In this document: one piece after another, positions 1-9,610 of the stretch
Layout: the number at the start of each line of letters is the position of its first letter
Numbering within the stretch: the stretch's first letter is position 1
NCBI GenBank assembly: GCA_900617975.1
Contig: UZAE01012461.1
Location: forward strand, 3,956 to 35,531
DNA length: 31,576 nucleotides
Reading direction: 5' to 3'
Source: Rodentolepis nana
Taxonomy: Eukaryota; Platyhelminthes; Cestoda; Cyclophyllidea; Hymenolepididae
Made by a program: the position numbers and the translations under genes
The notes under the pieces: generated by a model
Told to the model about the DNA's origin: nothing
Database searches by the model: none
Seen by the model: the letters and a program-made list of their open reading frames with translations, nothing else

Positions 1-2680
1 TAAATGTAAGAAAAAGATATTTGATGAAGATGGTGACATTAATCTGACCATAGTTAATTCATAATTTGTACAATGTTTGAAATTGGAGCTTTAAGTAAAC
101 TTCGATTCATCATAGTACATTCATTTTCTGTTACACCTATGTTGAATTACACGCTCAATCGCCCCCAGAGTAATCACCTAATAACTAAGCCTGTCATTAA
201 TATTTTCACTTTACAGAAAAATACTTGAATTATGCACAAACATGAAAGATCGCGAGCATGAAAAATACCATAAGTTGATGGAAAAGATTTGGGCTATAAC
301 ATTTGAAACAAAAGGCTTAACAACTTCTGCATATCGGTTTCACTGAATGAAATATTTGAAGGTTCAAACTTGGGTTTGTCACGGCTTTTGTTGTTGTGTT
401 ATAATAGTGTTGTAGTGATAATGACGCTATCTGATAACCCGTTTGAGCAAAGTTGTCAAAGATGTAATGGAGTTTAAGATGCCTTTTTGACCTGGAGCTT
501 TACAATAATGGCAATCAATCTGAGTTGAATTGTATTAAGTATAAATTGCTATTTCATTTTTGAAATAATTATTATAGTACAGATTTATAACAGTACTTTA
601 AAAAGCTAGCAATTGCATATCCTATTTGTTAAGTTGTGGCTAATTTAATGCACTCTATTGTAAACAATTTGTCACATTTTTTTGATAGAAAAATAGATTT
701 CATAAGCCTTTGGACTTCTTCAAATTTAATTAATTAAAACTGTTCCCCTTTTTTTCTAGATTTTATAAGGAAAAACGTGATGCACAATAAAATTAATACT
801 CATCGTCAAGTAGAAATTGAAACTAAATGCCTTAAATGGCTTGTTAACTAAAATTTGCTTTCTGAATATGAAATCAAGTGCATTTTTGGCCATGGATAAG
901 ATAACTACCTTCCACGTAGAGATAATTGGTAATCCATTTAGTCACAATAACAATATGGCCAATGACGGGTCACTATCAACATCATCTTCAGCATAATCGA
1001 ATATCTTGTTCCTGCGTTTGAAATAAACATTCCACTAACGATTTGCAATACTTTAAGATCATAGTTGACCAAAATATTTAGCAATTTTGTAACCAATGAG
1101 TGAGTTCAAATAAATTATAAATAATATTAAAGGTACATATTGAGTTTTTAAAAAAATGATTATAAAAAAATCATAAAATTTAATATGTATATGCTTTAAT
1201 TTGCCAATTTTATTAATTTATAAGTGTCATAATCGTTGTATTTCTTTCATTTAAATTTAAACATAAAATGGATTGACGGATGTCCTACAAGAGGGAACAA
1301 TTTATTTTGTTTTGCATCTCTGAGTAGATATATCGGAATCTATAAACACAATGAGTTTACTTAGAAAATACTTACCTGCTATTTCCTTTAGAGATAAATT
1401 TTGCGCAACAGTGGACAATTTTTAATTATTTATGGGTTTATTTTAAGCTGCACCATATACCTATTGCAGTCCTATCACACCTAGAAGAAATCAAGTTTTA
1501 TGCCATTTTGACATTTGTAGAACTGAAACGATGTAATTGGAATAAGCCATATTCAGTCAATTAGATTAATTTCTTATATCACTGGATTCTAGCTTCAATG
1601 AGGTGAACAAATTCAACAACATACTTTAATCCGTTGAATTCTAGTATTAATGACATTCAACAAGATAAAATTAGCATTTTTGTAAAGATAATGAGACAAA
1701 TTTCACATAAAGAAGTAACAACTCTATAGATACTTAATCACTAGCTGGGCTATGCACATTCACACCAAATTTCATTGATAAATGTTCGCTACAATCACGT
1801 GATTTTAAGACTCACGTGCTTCTTTATTCAATGCTCATTGGTAGTTTTATGTTTTTAATAATCAATAAGATAAACAACCCTAATAGAAATTAATTAGAGG
1901 ATGAAAAATAAATCTTTTGTTAAAATTTAAATTAAAGTTTCCAGTTTGGCAATCAACTTCGATGCGTCACCCGCTGCAAAATCAGATCATGCTTTTGTAT
2001 TATGATTCGAAAAGGCTTCTTAGAAATATTTTCCATACGGAAAAATTGAATTAAAATAATGAAAGGAAAAAAAATTAAACATCAAAAGTGGTGTTCATTT
2101 CAAATATTTCTATTCGCTACCATTATTTTATTCGCATTTTCTAAACGCAATGCTAATTGTTATAAAATTTATCGTTACATTTTCTGGTCGTTTATAATAC
2201 TTGACCTATTTTGTGCATTCAAGTGTCGGAATGAACATCTGATACGTTTTCTCATAAATGAGCAAACAATGATGAAAATTTTATAGCATTTGATTGATTT
2301 TACATTAAGAGGTGAATTTCATAAAAACCTTTCCTATTAAATGGTATGAGTGACGAAATTTATATAGGCTGCTAGTGTATCTGCATAGGCATCTTCGAAT
2401 TTTCAGGTCACTTTTATAGCAAACACTAAGATAAGTAAATTTAAGCCAAACTTCCATATCAATAAGGAGAATGGAAAAAAGATTAGGTAACCTTATCTGA
2501 ATGGGAAGATAAGCGTTACCTGCATTGGAAGCGGAGACAGTTTAATTGCCAAGTGGTTTGTAATTTGTCATAACTGTATGACACTAATTCAAGAATTACA
2601 AGTAAATACCGCAATCATTTGACCACTATTGATATGGTATTATATAATATATATTTTTTTTGAATCATTTATTTGAAACA
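1..2680. other. AT-rich non-coding stretch, nothing assigned
   Basis: I find no supported gene, RNA or element here. The open frame at 2059-2286 has a Lys/Asn/Ile/Phe composition expected by chance in AT-rich DNA and has no splice or promoter context. A consensus-like splice donor (AG then GTAAGT) reads on the minus strand near 1375, but the open frame before it is only about 16 codons, so I do not call an exon. Confidence 0.6.
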
Positions 2681-2689
2681 GTTTACCAA

Positions 2690-2960
2690 AATTAGGCAAG
2701 AGGTATTCTATAGATTTTCAAAATCAGGCAATCATTTCCAATCCATAAAAGGTCATTACGAATTCTTATTTCCAAATTCATAGCTGTGTGTGAATAGCAA
2801 ACTGATCCTCAGAGTTTATGGTCTAAGGCACTTGTTCAATTGGCGTCGGCCAATTGACGATTATCGATTTTGTCCTTCCGAGGAGACCAAATGTGGACTA
2901 ACTGTATTAACTATTCGAAAACAAATCATCTGTAATTCGGATTTCATATAATAAGTATTC
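2690..2960 (+). repeat. Diffuse repeat related to 10990-11270
   Basis: This stretch aligns by eye, in direct orientation, with 10990-11270. The best shared block is around 2730-2760 against 11030-11060, where both copies read CAATCATTTC, then a run ending in TAAAAGGTCATT. The related segment lies inside an insert present in only one of the two large inverted arms, so this could be a second copy of an old mobile element or a piece of the same duplicated locus. No coding frame or terminal repeats are visible. Confidence 0.45.
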
Positions 2961-3196
2961 TCTGGTTTCACTTAAATTACAGCTTAAACAACATTCTATC
3001 CGAGTGCATTAGGTCTTCATTATTGGTGAACTTTTATGCCCAGTTGAAGATTAATGCAATTAACCTCCATTCGCTAACTACTATTTGGCTTAAAATTAAA
3101 GTTGTCCTACGTTTCAATAGACACAAAATCCCACTTATGACAAAGTTTTATTAACCATGTAAAGCACATTACAGTTTCCCATATTTGAGTTCTTGT

Positions 3197-3507
3197 GGGA
3201 TGTACGATAGACTTACCTCCACGTGGTGCACCCTGGGCAACGTATTTTCATACTGCAGAAAGTCAACAAATCGGAAGTTGACTTCAGAATACAATCAAGC
3301 ACCATCCCACTATATGTCATATTCGGCTACTTTCACAGTACTCACGTCAATAAATTTCTACCTTTCTACCTTTCACTTTGAAACACCTCCGTTCCATCAC
3401 AATCTCGAATATTTTTTATATTGATGTTCTTTCCCTCTGTGAAGCCTAAAGTCAACTAAAGGGCTAATAAAAACGTCTGTTATTTGATATAGATAAATAA
3501 ATAAATA
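3197..3507 (+). mobile_element. SINE-like retroposon, copy 1
   Basis: This is a roughly 310-bp element matching 18560-18881 along its whole length. Both copies open with a GGGRTG..CGATAGACTTACCTCC block and close with a tail ending in repeated AAAT units. The last 80 or so bases also match the 3' end of the LINE at the right edge of the window (blocks AAGTCAA, AGGGCTA, and a TTTGA-type end before the AAAT units). The copy is more diverged than the other one, and I cannot find its target-site duplication. The open frame at 3185-3424 that crosses it is not evidence of a protein, because the frame is not maintained to the same end in the sister copy. A good tRNA-type promoter is not visible, so the 5' origin is unknown. 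Confidence 0.72.
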
Positions 3508-3990
3508 TTATATTTTCTTTTAATATTGGTTTGATAGTGAAAAAAAGTTTTTGTAAGCTAATGCAAATCTCGTTTCAAAAGAATTTTATAGTTGCTGATA
3601 CCAACGAAAATCAGGTCACATTATTCGGTAATCCACAATGCGATTCCAAGAAGAACTGAATAAATTAAAATATTAAGCCAATTAAATTGTTGAAGCGATG
3701 TATCGTTCATTAAAATTTTTTGCATACCGAAAACTTACTTGAATAAATTGATCCAATTTGAAAACCTATTTATAATGTAAAAAGAATGAGAGCCCAATTT
3801 CAGACAAATTGAAACAAAACTATTTAGATTTCGGCTTGAATAAACAATGATATGTCGAAAACAGCTCAATATTAATGAGGCAACTTGGGAAAAAACTGCA
3901 AGTAAGAAAAATCTTTTTATTATTTATATGCTTATACCATGAGCATTAAACTATTTCACAATGTCTTAAAAGAACCATTTTAATACTTCG
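3508..3990. other. AT-rich spacer, nothing seen
   Basis: No gene, repeat or site could be supported in this stretch. Confidence 0.5.
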
Positions 3991-3999
3991 ATTATACTA

Positions 4000-4260
4000 T
4001 TTTAAACCGATGTGTCTGATTGTGTAGTAAGATCAATTTTAATTCCGATTCTCCATTGCTTGTTGTTATTAGCTTTAAAAACGACAGAATTATCATATCC
4101 AACCTTCGTTTGGTTATGTGAGCGCATTTTTTAATCATAACGAATTTTAGCTCAAAGTTGGGACTAGAATGTATATTAAATGTGCATGAAACGCCATGGA
4201 CATGTGCAAAAATCCATTTGCACTTCAATCATTCTCAATTTATTCGCAGAAAATAAATTT
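4000..4260 (-). repeat. Exon-X repeat, copy 1
   Basis: This is one of three related blocks (with 4600-4870 and 6160-6480). Read on the minus strand, all three carry a short stretch rich in Thr, Ser and Glu; here it reads LITTSNGESELKLI. The plus-strand right part of the block (GAAACG, then GTGCAAAAA, then TTTGC) is shared with 6405-6470 and 4805-4850. The intron-acceptor AG in front of the coding part is less convincing than in the other two copies. It is probably a decayed 3' exon of the secreted family of this cluster. Confidence 0.5.
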
Positions 4261-4599
4261 TTGTTTTTGGCAATGCTATCATCAGAGGCTGTTGGAAGCT
4301 TTCTGGTTTGCATTTGACTTATAGTAGATTTAAACAATTATTGTAGCAAAATTTAATTTGTGTCAAATTCATTAGTTAAAAGACAACGCCTATGGAATTT
4401 TGTCAAACTTTATTTTTTTATTTTAAGTTTGATAGATCCTTTAGTTTGACGTATATTCCGTATCAGCATGTAATAAATATTCTATTCAATATTAAAATGT
4501 AGTAAGGATTACAATTATAGGCAATTTTCTGTACTTTTAAAATACTGAAATTTAATATTATTGCTGAAGGAAAAAGGAAGTTAAATCCTTTACGTTGTT

Positions 4600-4870
4600 A
4601 TATAATTCAAATTCGGACTCACCAGAGCTTGTTGTCGTTTCTGTCATCATCTCTACAAAAGTCGGAAATTTCTTGTTCAAGCATGTAGCAATTTTAACTC
4701 ATAAGTGGATGATCATTTACATTTTTTCGAACACACTTGAGGAAGGGAATTATGAAAATATTGCATAGCATCTTGGTTATGCCAAGTAAAAGAATAAAAT
4801 GTAATTGAAACGTCTTAAATTTGCGTAAAAACCCGTTTGCCGAAGAAATGGAAAACAAAATTGCTATTGT
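4600..4870 (-). repeat. Exon-X repeat, copy 2, with good splice acceptor
   Basis: On the minus strand an acceptor (TTTTGTAG, exon starting at 4652) opens a short frame reading MMTETTTSSGESEFEL. The two bases before the first full codon make it a phase-1 exon, like the exons of the gene at 7103-8380. The sister copies at 6.2 kb (MATETSTSCRESEVEL) and 4.05 kb keep the same Thr/Ser/Glu pattern while the third codon positions differ, which suggests former coding function. The 3' limit of the exon is not clear. Confidence 0.5.
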
Positions 4871-5262
4871 AAAGTTTCATATTAAATCGCCACAGTGAGG
4901 ATGGGACTTTTGAGTGCTGTCAATTTGCATTGAAGTTAACAGTTAGTGTGAATAAACTTCTCATACTCATTTAGTGCAATTACTCCGAGAATAAGTGAAT
5001 TGCAATTGTAAATTTAGAGCTGTTCATTTTGAGGCGGTAGAAAGGAAACATCTACCACCTACCTCATTACACATCTGCCGTTTAAGTTACTTTAAAGTAG
5101 ACATGTTAAAAATCTCTAAAAGTGTAAATTATATTAGCCCAATGAATCGAATTTTCATACTTTCGATTTTACAGCGTTACTCAGTACGCACATACGGATG
5201 ATATTGTTGCTTCAAATGGCACTTTCAAAACGCAATCATTGTTTTACGCGCAACTGTAAGGC

Positions 5263-5460
5263 TCAGAATTTGAAACAATTAAAGTCAAACTTTAAAATAA
5301 GGTGACCAATGACGTTGCCTACAATGTAAGTGAAAGGCTGTACAGACAGCTTTAATCAGGTGGAACTTGGGACGACGTTGATGTTGCAGAGAGCTCCACT
5401 TATTTTATTTACAAAATCTCTACCAACCAATAAATTTCTACTGTCCACATTATCATAAAC
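5263..5460 (-). pseudogene. Candidate last exon of the secreted family, G1 copy (decayed)
   Basis: Reading the minus strand, this aligns with the exon at 9426-9610. Both contain NVDS.NLLV near the start, NVIG.L.LKFDF near the end, and both finish FKF followed by a TGA at the same place. The copy here has an internal stop (TGA) roughly half way and extra bases in the middle. Because the two copies share the final stop, I take it to be the terminal exon of the family. It lies downstream, on the same strand, of the five clear exons at 7103-8380. The intervening exons are only partly recognised. Confidence 0.45.
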
Positions 5461-6025
5461 AGTGAATAACTCAATTTTCACTGTATTTTGGCAAAGCTTT
5501 GTTAATTACGAATGAGCACAAGAAGTACTTTTGTGTGGAAATTAGACGGTGATTTAATGAGGTTAAATAAAAAGGTGATTATGAATTTACACAGTGAAAC
5601 GGTTCATCTGAGCTACATTGGTGAGTCTGTTTAGAGACATGCTTTAGATGAGACTGGCGCAATGCTTTCCGCTGGCAAATGTTCTGCTTAGGCTTCAACT
5701 AAATGCTTTCACAAGACTAGAGTCACAATTCATCTCTCAATGAAATTCATTTGAAGTTATTGAAAAATGAATTTTGGTAATGGTACGAAGTTCATTTGGT
5801 TTGAAAATTTAATCAAGATTTGTGCTTGATCAGGCGTGGAGAGACTTCAAAGGTAATCGATAGCAAGTTCGTTTTGCATAAATGCTTGTGAGTGAATTTC
5901 TCCAGAAACTTTGTCCTTAACTTAAAATTATTGGACAAGATTTCTTTTCACTATGGTAAACACTAAAATGGATATTTTCGAATAATTCATGCTTTATTGA
6001 AGTTGTTTAAGGCAACAGCACATAC

Positions 6026-6070
6026 CTGCTGCAGTAAGATCAGACCTCAAAGAAAACACTTTTGAAACGA
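6026..6070 (-). pseudogene. Candidate short internal exon (SLRSDLT)
   Basis: On the minus strand this reads SKVFSLRSDLTAA and is followed directly by a consensus splice donor (CAGCAG then GTATGT; intron from 6025). The corresponding minus-strand segment of the right arm (about 14690-14735) reads NLLSLRPDLTTN. The plus strand of the left arm (about 8970-9005) reads NLFSL, a stop, then PELT. Conservation of the SLRxDLT core in two of three copies, plus a donor in one, supports a small exon. A stop a few codons upstream in the 6-kb copy suggests decay. Confidence 0.4.
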
Positions 6071-6159
6071 TGAGTACGTATTATGAGCACTAAATTAATT
6101 CCGAATGCTTAGAAAAAAATTTAATACTATAGTCTTTAAACAACATAACTGATATTTTT

Positions 6160-6480
6160 TAACATCGGCAAAGTATTAATTCAACTTCTGACTCCCTACA
6201 GCTTGTTGAAGTTTCTGTTGCCATCTCTACAAGTGTCAGAATCGTCATGTTCATACAACTAATAATTATGTGGACGACATGTTATGTTAGTAGCTACTTT
6301 TAACTTAAAGGTAAGCGCCCATTTGCAGATAAATCAATCATAATTTCGTTTTTATGGAATTTAATTTTGAAATTTCAGTTGCAATTATTAGAAAAATGAC
6401 ATTTGCTTGAAACGTCTTAAGTTTGTGCAAAATTTGTTTACCATTCAGTCATTTTTAATTTATTTCGAAAAAATTGGGAA
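6160..6480 (-). repeat. Exon-X repeat, copy 3, ending in a stop
   Basis: On the minus strand an acceptor (ACTTGTAG, exon from 6226) opens a phase-1 frame with MATETSTSCRESEVEL, running a further six residues to a TAA at 6160-6162. The remainder of the block (up to 6480) is non-coding sequence shared with 4000-4260 and 4600-4870. It may be an alternative terminal exon, or an exon whose donor has been lost. Confidence 0.45.
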
Positions 6481-6484
6481 ATCA

Positions 6485-7096
6485 AAACACTGTCTCATTA
6501 AAATTTTTTGTCAAGGGCGCAATACAGCATTTTAGTTCTTAATTGTGTTATTTAAATTTAAAGTAATAATTACGATGCAATTTACTTTGTACCAAATCAA
6601 CGGATTTGAATTTATGGCAAATGAAAATGGTTAGTTGTTATTAACTGCTTAAAATCGGTTTAAGAGCATCGTATAAGGTATTATTTAATAACGAAGATAT
6701 CTTCTACATGCCAATTTAAAAGTTTGACAATGGTAAATTAGGCTGGTAAATGGATGTTCTAAGTTCTCTTTTAGTAAATAAAATGACGAATAGTTAAGAT
6801 TTCTGAATAAAATTAGGTGTATATTTGACTGAATGAAACTGTCCTTCACCTTCAAGAGCATCAATTGATATAACCGATTGTGAAATTCGTTTTCATTTAA
6901 CAAATAGAAATGTTTAGTTATAATTTAACAATTATGTAAAACCTCTCACTGTCGCGCAAGGAAGATTCCGTCCATATGTTATTACAAAACATGTTTTATT
7001 AATTTAAATAAAATAAAAGTCGTATTTTAATTGATATGAAATGTCCGAATGAATTAGAATTCCAAAGCAAATTGGCAAGAAAAATAATTGAATGAT
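6485..7096. other. Unassigned intron-like sequence within G1
   Basis: This lies between the donor of exon 5 (7102) and the exon-X block. A minus-strand open frame at 6685-6903 is present, but I find no sister copy and no paired acceptor and donor for it, so I leave it uncalled. The right arm lacks this stretch: 7107-7190 is collinear with 14970-15060, and the sequence left of it is not found there. Confidence 0.4.
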
Positions 7097-7102
7097 ACTC
7101 AC

Positions 7103-8380
7103 TTGAACATTCCACTACATCAGGGGAAATGCCTAAACGCAACGTATACTCCGTTTTAAAAACGCGTGAAAAATAAGGAGAATATATTTCAAACAATTGT
7201 CATGCCATTTTTGGTCCAATCGATAGTAACGCCAACGAATGATGAACTTGTAAAAAACATCAAAGTTGTTATTTCTTCATCACTATCTTGGTAGATTTCG
7301 TGTGTGTAATCTAGAGTTCCTTGCTGTGCGTTCACTGTCAAGTTGGCTTTCAATAAGAAAATAATTTAATAAAATAAATCAAGGCATATAAAATTAATAA
7401 TTCCATCTCCAATTACTACAATTTTTCCCGTCACTTAGATAATCTGGTGAGAGTCCACTCCATTCGCAAAGTAAACGTCTACCTTTCTCCAAGTAAATCT
7501 TGAGGAAAAAGGTTTTATGAAATTCAAAGAGAGATTAAATCAGAAATTAGCAATAGGAATAGAAATAAGTTAATCATCAAATGTTGTCTAATTGACAACT
7601 TATAAAATAACGATAGGGTATTTTGACCATAAATTTTTAGGTTAATTTAAACTAAATTGTTCTACATGCATTTCAATCAGGTTGATTATTAACTTACAAG
7701 ATTGGGATTACGAATACCCTTAAACTTAAAGCTAACTTTGATCGAATCGCTTCCTTTCGCCAATCTAATGAACGGATAAGAAGCATCCAGTATAACAGAT
7801 TCTATAAAAATATGGAAGAGTTAAGAAATATATAATGAACATAATTTATTAATAACAATATATATATATATATATATATGACTTTCTTTTTATCGAAATT
7901 TAGTAATTTAGTTAGCATACCCTCTTTCACAGGCTTGTAAATACACTTTGGCAAGAAGTTGATGACACATCTATATTGCCCTCCATGGACAACCAATTGG
8001 TCTATGTTTGGCCCTTTTTTCATTGAAATAAAGGCATATGCTTTATAATTGCGTTGTATTAATTTGATTAATTACCGTCTTTTGTATAGCAGGGCCCCCA
8101 TTTCTGTCGGTTTTTCATTGCGCATGTATTATTTTTAACAGTTATTTCTTCTTTACTATCATGCAAAATGCCATATAAAGCCTGAAAACCAAGCAATCCA
8201 GAATCATTGGAAAAATTCTAAACGTACAACCAGCCCACCCGTCCGAATTAACAAAGGCTCTGATTCATTGCTCAGCTTTGTGATAAGTCTTGAAAAAATT
8301 GCATCGGTCGGATTGAATTTCACATTCCCGAAGGAGACAAATGGTTGAAAGCACGCAAGTACTAGCAGAGAGGCGATCAT
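7103..8380 (-). pseudogene. G1: multi-exon secreted glycoprotein gene with CUB-like motif, two frameshifts
   Basis: Family not recognised. Five exons are supported by GT..AG borders and reading phase: exon 1 8380-8076, exon 2 8001-7921, exon 3 7801-7698, exon 4 7498-7420, exon 5 7346-7103; introns are 74, 119, 199 and 73 nt. Together they encode about 270 residues. Exon 1 starts at an ATG 42 bp below a TATA box and opens with a signal peptide (MIASLLVLACFQPFVSFG). It then has LVVRLEF and, after the frameshift, NDSGLLGFQALYGI, which fits the end-of-CUB pattern (F.SD.S..GF.A.Y). Sequons NES, NDS, NNT and NLT and paired cysteines (NTC, GPCY, YRC, PKC) point to an extracellular protein. Most introns are phase 1. 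Two breaks are visible: one extra T in a run of five (8211-8215) and a frame change near 7195-7200. Intact splice sites and promoter with two +1 shifts suggest either a recent pseudogene or read errors. 3' exons probably continue to 5263. Confidence 0.68.
7858..7879. repeat. (TA)n microsatellite in G1 intron 2
   Basis: A run of alternating A and T lies inside the 119-nt second intron of G1. It inflates this intron compared with the 73-74 nt introns on either side. Confidence 0.85.
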
Positions 8381-8414
8381 TTGTTTTGAAATGTCGTTAT
8401 GCAATCCTCATAGC

Positions 8415-8422
8415 TTTTTATA
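8415..8422 (-). promoter_or_regulatory. TATA box of G1
   Basis: The minus strand reads GATATAAAAAGC. The TATA element begins 42 bp above the ATG at 8380, which puts the expected transcription start near 8392 and gives a 5' leader of only about a dozen bases. This decides the start: the in-frame TTG at 8404 would lie upstream of the transcription start. Confidence 0.6.
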
Positions 8423-8969
8423 TCTCTTTTTGAAGAAAATAATTGCCATTGTTATTGAAAATCCCAAATATAAGCGTTTGTTTAGCGCTTTTATCAAGGT
8501 CAAAATAACTCGTGTGATAAGAAATGCGCAAATTGCCAATGTGTGTTCTGTGCTTATGTTAATGCTTATCTCTAATGTAACATGCATACTTTGAACTCAA
8601 TATTTCAATTAAATTTCCATTTTTAGGTCAATAAATAGTTTAAAAAAATTAGTAGCTTTAGGTTTTCGAAAAAAATTAAAATCGTTTTAAGAGCTCATGG
8701 TAATTTTATACATATAAGAAACAAAATTATCTTATATTTCCTATTTCAATTCATTTGTTAATCCATAAAGAATGGTGGGAGGGTCAAAAGTAGACTGAAA
8801 TCCGTGGAATGAAAATTTTTGTAATGATAGTGGCACTACCATCATGGATTGCAAGCGTTAAGAGTATAATTTGCAGTCATGAATTTGAGCCATGAAATTA
8901 ACTTATTGAATTTCTTTAATTTCAAGAATTTTTATTGAAAGTAAAACCAAAGCTATTTTCATTGTTTTC

Positions 8970-9005
8970 ACATGAATTTAAACCTGTTTTCTTTGTGACC
9001 TGAAC
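8970..9005 (+). pseudogene. Left-arm copy of the short SLRxDLT exon (broken)
   Basis: This is the plus-strand counterpart of the minus-strand exon at 6026-6070. It reads NLFSL, then TGA in place of Arg, then PELTK and another stop. The change from an Arg codon to TGA shows this copy cannot be translated through. Confidence 0.35.
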
Positions 9006-9425
9006 TTACTAAATAAGTTATATTTGTTGCTTAAATTAAACGCGTTTAATCATTGATAATTGAAAGCCATCCATTGTAGTGTTCTCCCTTCCAAAGGGGA
9101 CAATTACGTTAATAAATTTAATTTATTAACTGTGATTCTACCACACTTCCATCTATTTCAATATTGGCTGACTTTTAATCCCCATATACTTTGCGCCACC
9201 AATACAATTATTCATGAAATATCTTCAATTTGCGTGCACTGAGATGTTTTATATTACTAATCTTCTATAAAGACTTCTTAAATGTAGCCTTAATCTACGA
9301 ATTAGCCAACGCAAAGCGTTGAATCACTTTTATGCTGAACATGTTTTTTTAAAAATTGTAACCGATGAGGCTCAACTGAACGCTTTCATCGGTAGAAATT
9401 CATAATAATGGTTGTTAAAATGCAG

Positions 9426-9610
9426 CAACAATTGGTCTTTTCGCTGATAAGGGTAACGTAGACAGTGGAAATTTATTGGTGGCTGGGGATTTAGAGTTTA
9501 AAATGAATGGGGCTTCTCGTTTTAACTGGCTGCACAGCCTTACACTTGCATTTAGCAACGTCATTGGTCGCCTTACTTTAAAGTTCGACTTTATTTCTTT
9601 CAAATTCTGA
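9426..9610 (+). pseudogene. Left-arm copy of the candidate last exon, frame intact
   Basis: After an AG at 9424-9425, a 185-nt frame (two leading bases, then 61 codons including the stop) runs open to TGA 9608-9610. It contains TIGLFADKGNVDSGNLL, SRFNWLHSLTLAFSNVIG and LKFDFISFKF. Alternating hydrophobic residues suggest beta strands. The decayed copy at 5263-5460 ends at the same stop codon, and the frame after the stop in G3 has a similar SLGVAS..EHVQLGKIEF string. The phase-1 start agrees with the G1 exons. The antisense frame at 9415-9648 is a shadow. Upstream exons in this arm are broken, so the exon is probably a relic despite its open frame. Confidence 0.5.

Larger units (their letters stand above)
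4980..6070 (+). repeat. Third copy of the large duplicated unit
   Basis: This block is collinear with the right inverted arm and, in reverse, with the left arm. Its start matches 13823-13930 (TTACTC, then a GTGAATT..CAAT.GTAAATTTAG block). 5130-5480 matches the reverse complement of 9800-9415, a part missing from the right arm. 5590-5700 matches 9410-9280 reversed, and 5855-6065 matches 14520-14730. The whole unit therefore exists at least three times in this window. On its minus strand it carries the candidate 3' exons of the gene that starts at 8380. Confidence 0.7.

Noticed and set aside
541..597. 18-bp string ACAGATTTATAACAGTAC shared with about 26477
   Set aside because: Flanks do not align beyond a short T-rich block, so it is too little to call a repeat family.
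2059..2286. 75-codon plus-strand open frame
   Set aside because: Composition typical of chance AT-rich frames; no promoter, splice or sister-copy support.
3185..3424. Open frame across SINE-like copy 1 (and 18563-18835 across copy 2)
   Set aside because: Frames start alike but end differently, and the element ends in a retroposon tail; treated as non-coding.
6685..6903. 72-codon minus-strand frame between G1 exon 5 and the exon-X block
   Set aside because: No matching copy elsewhere and no convincing acceptor; left as intron.
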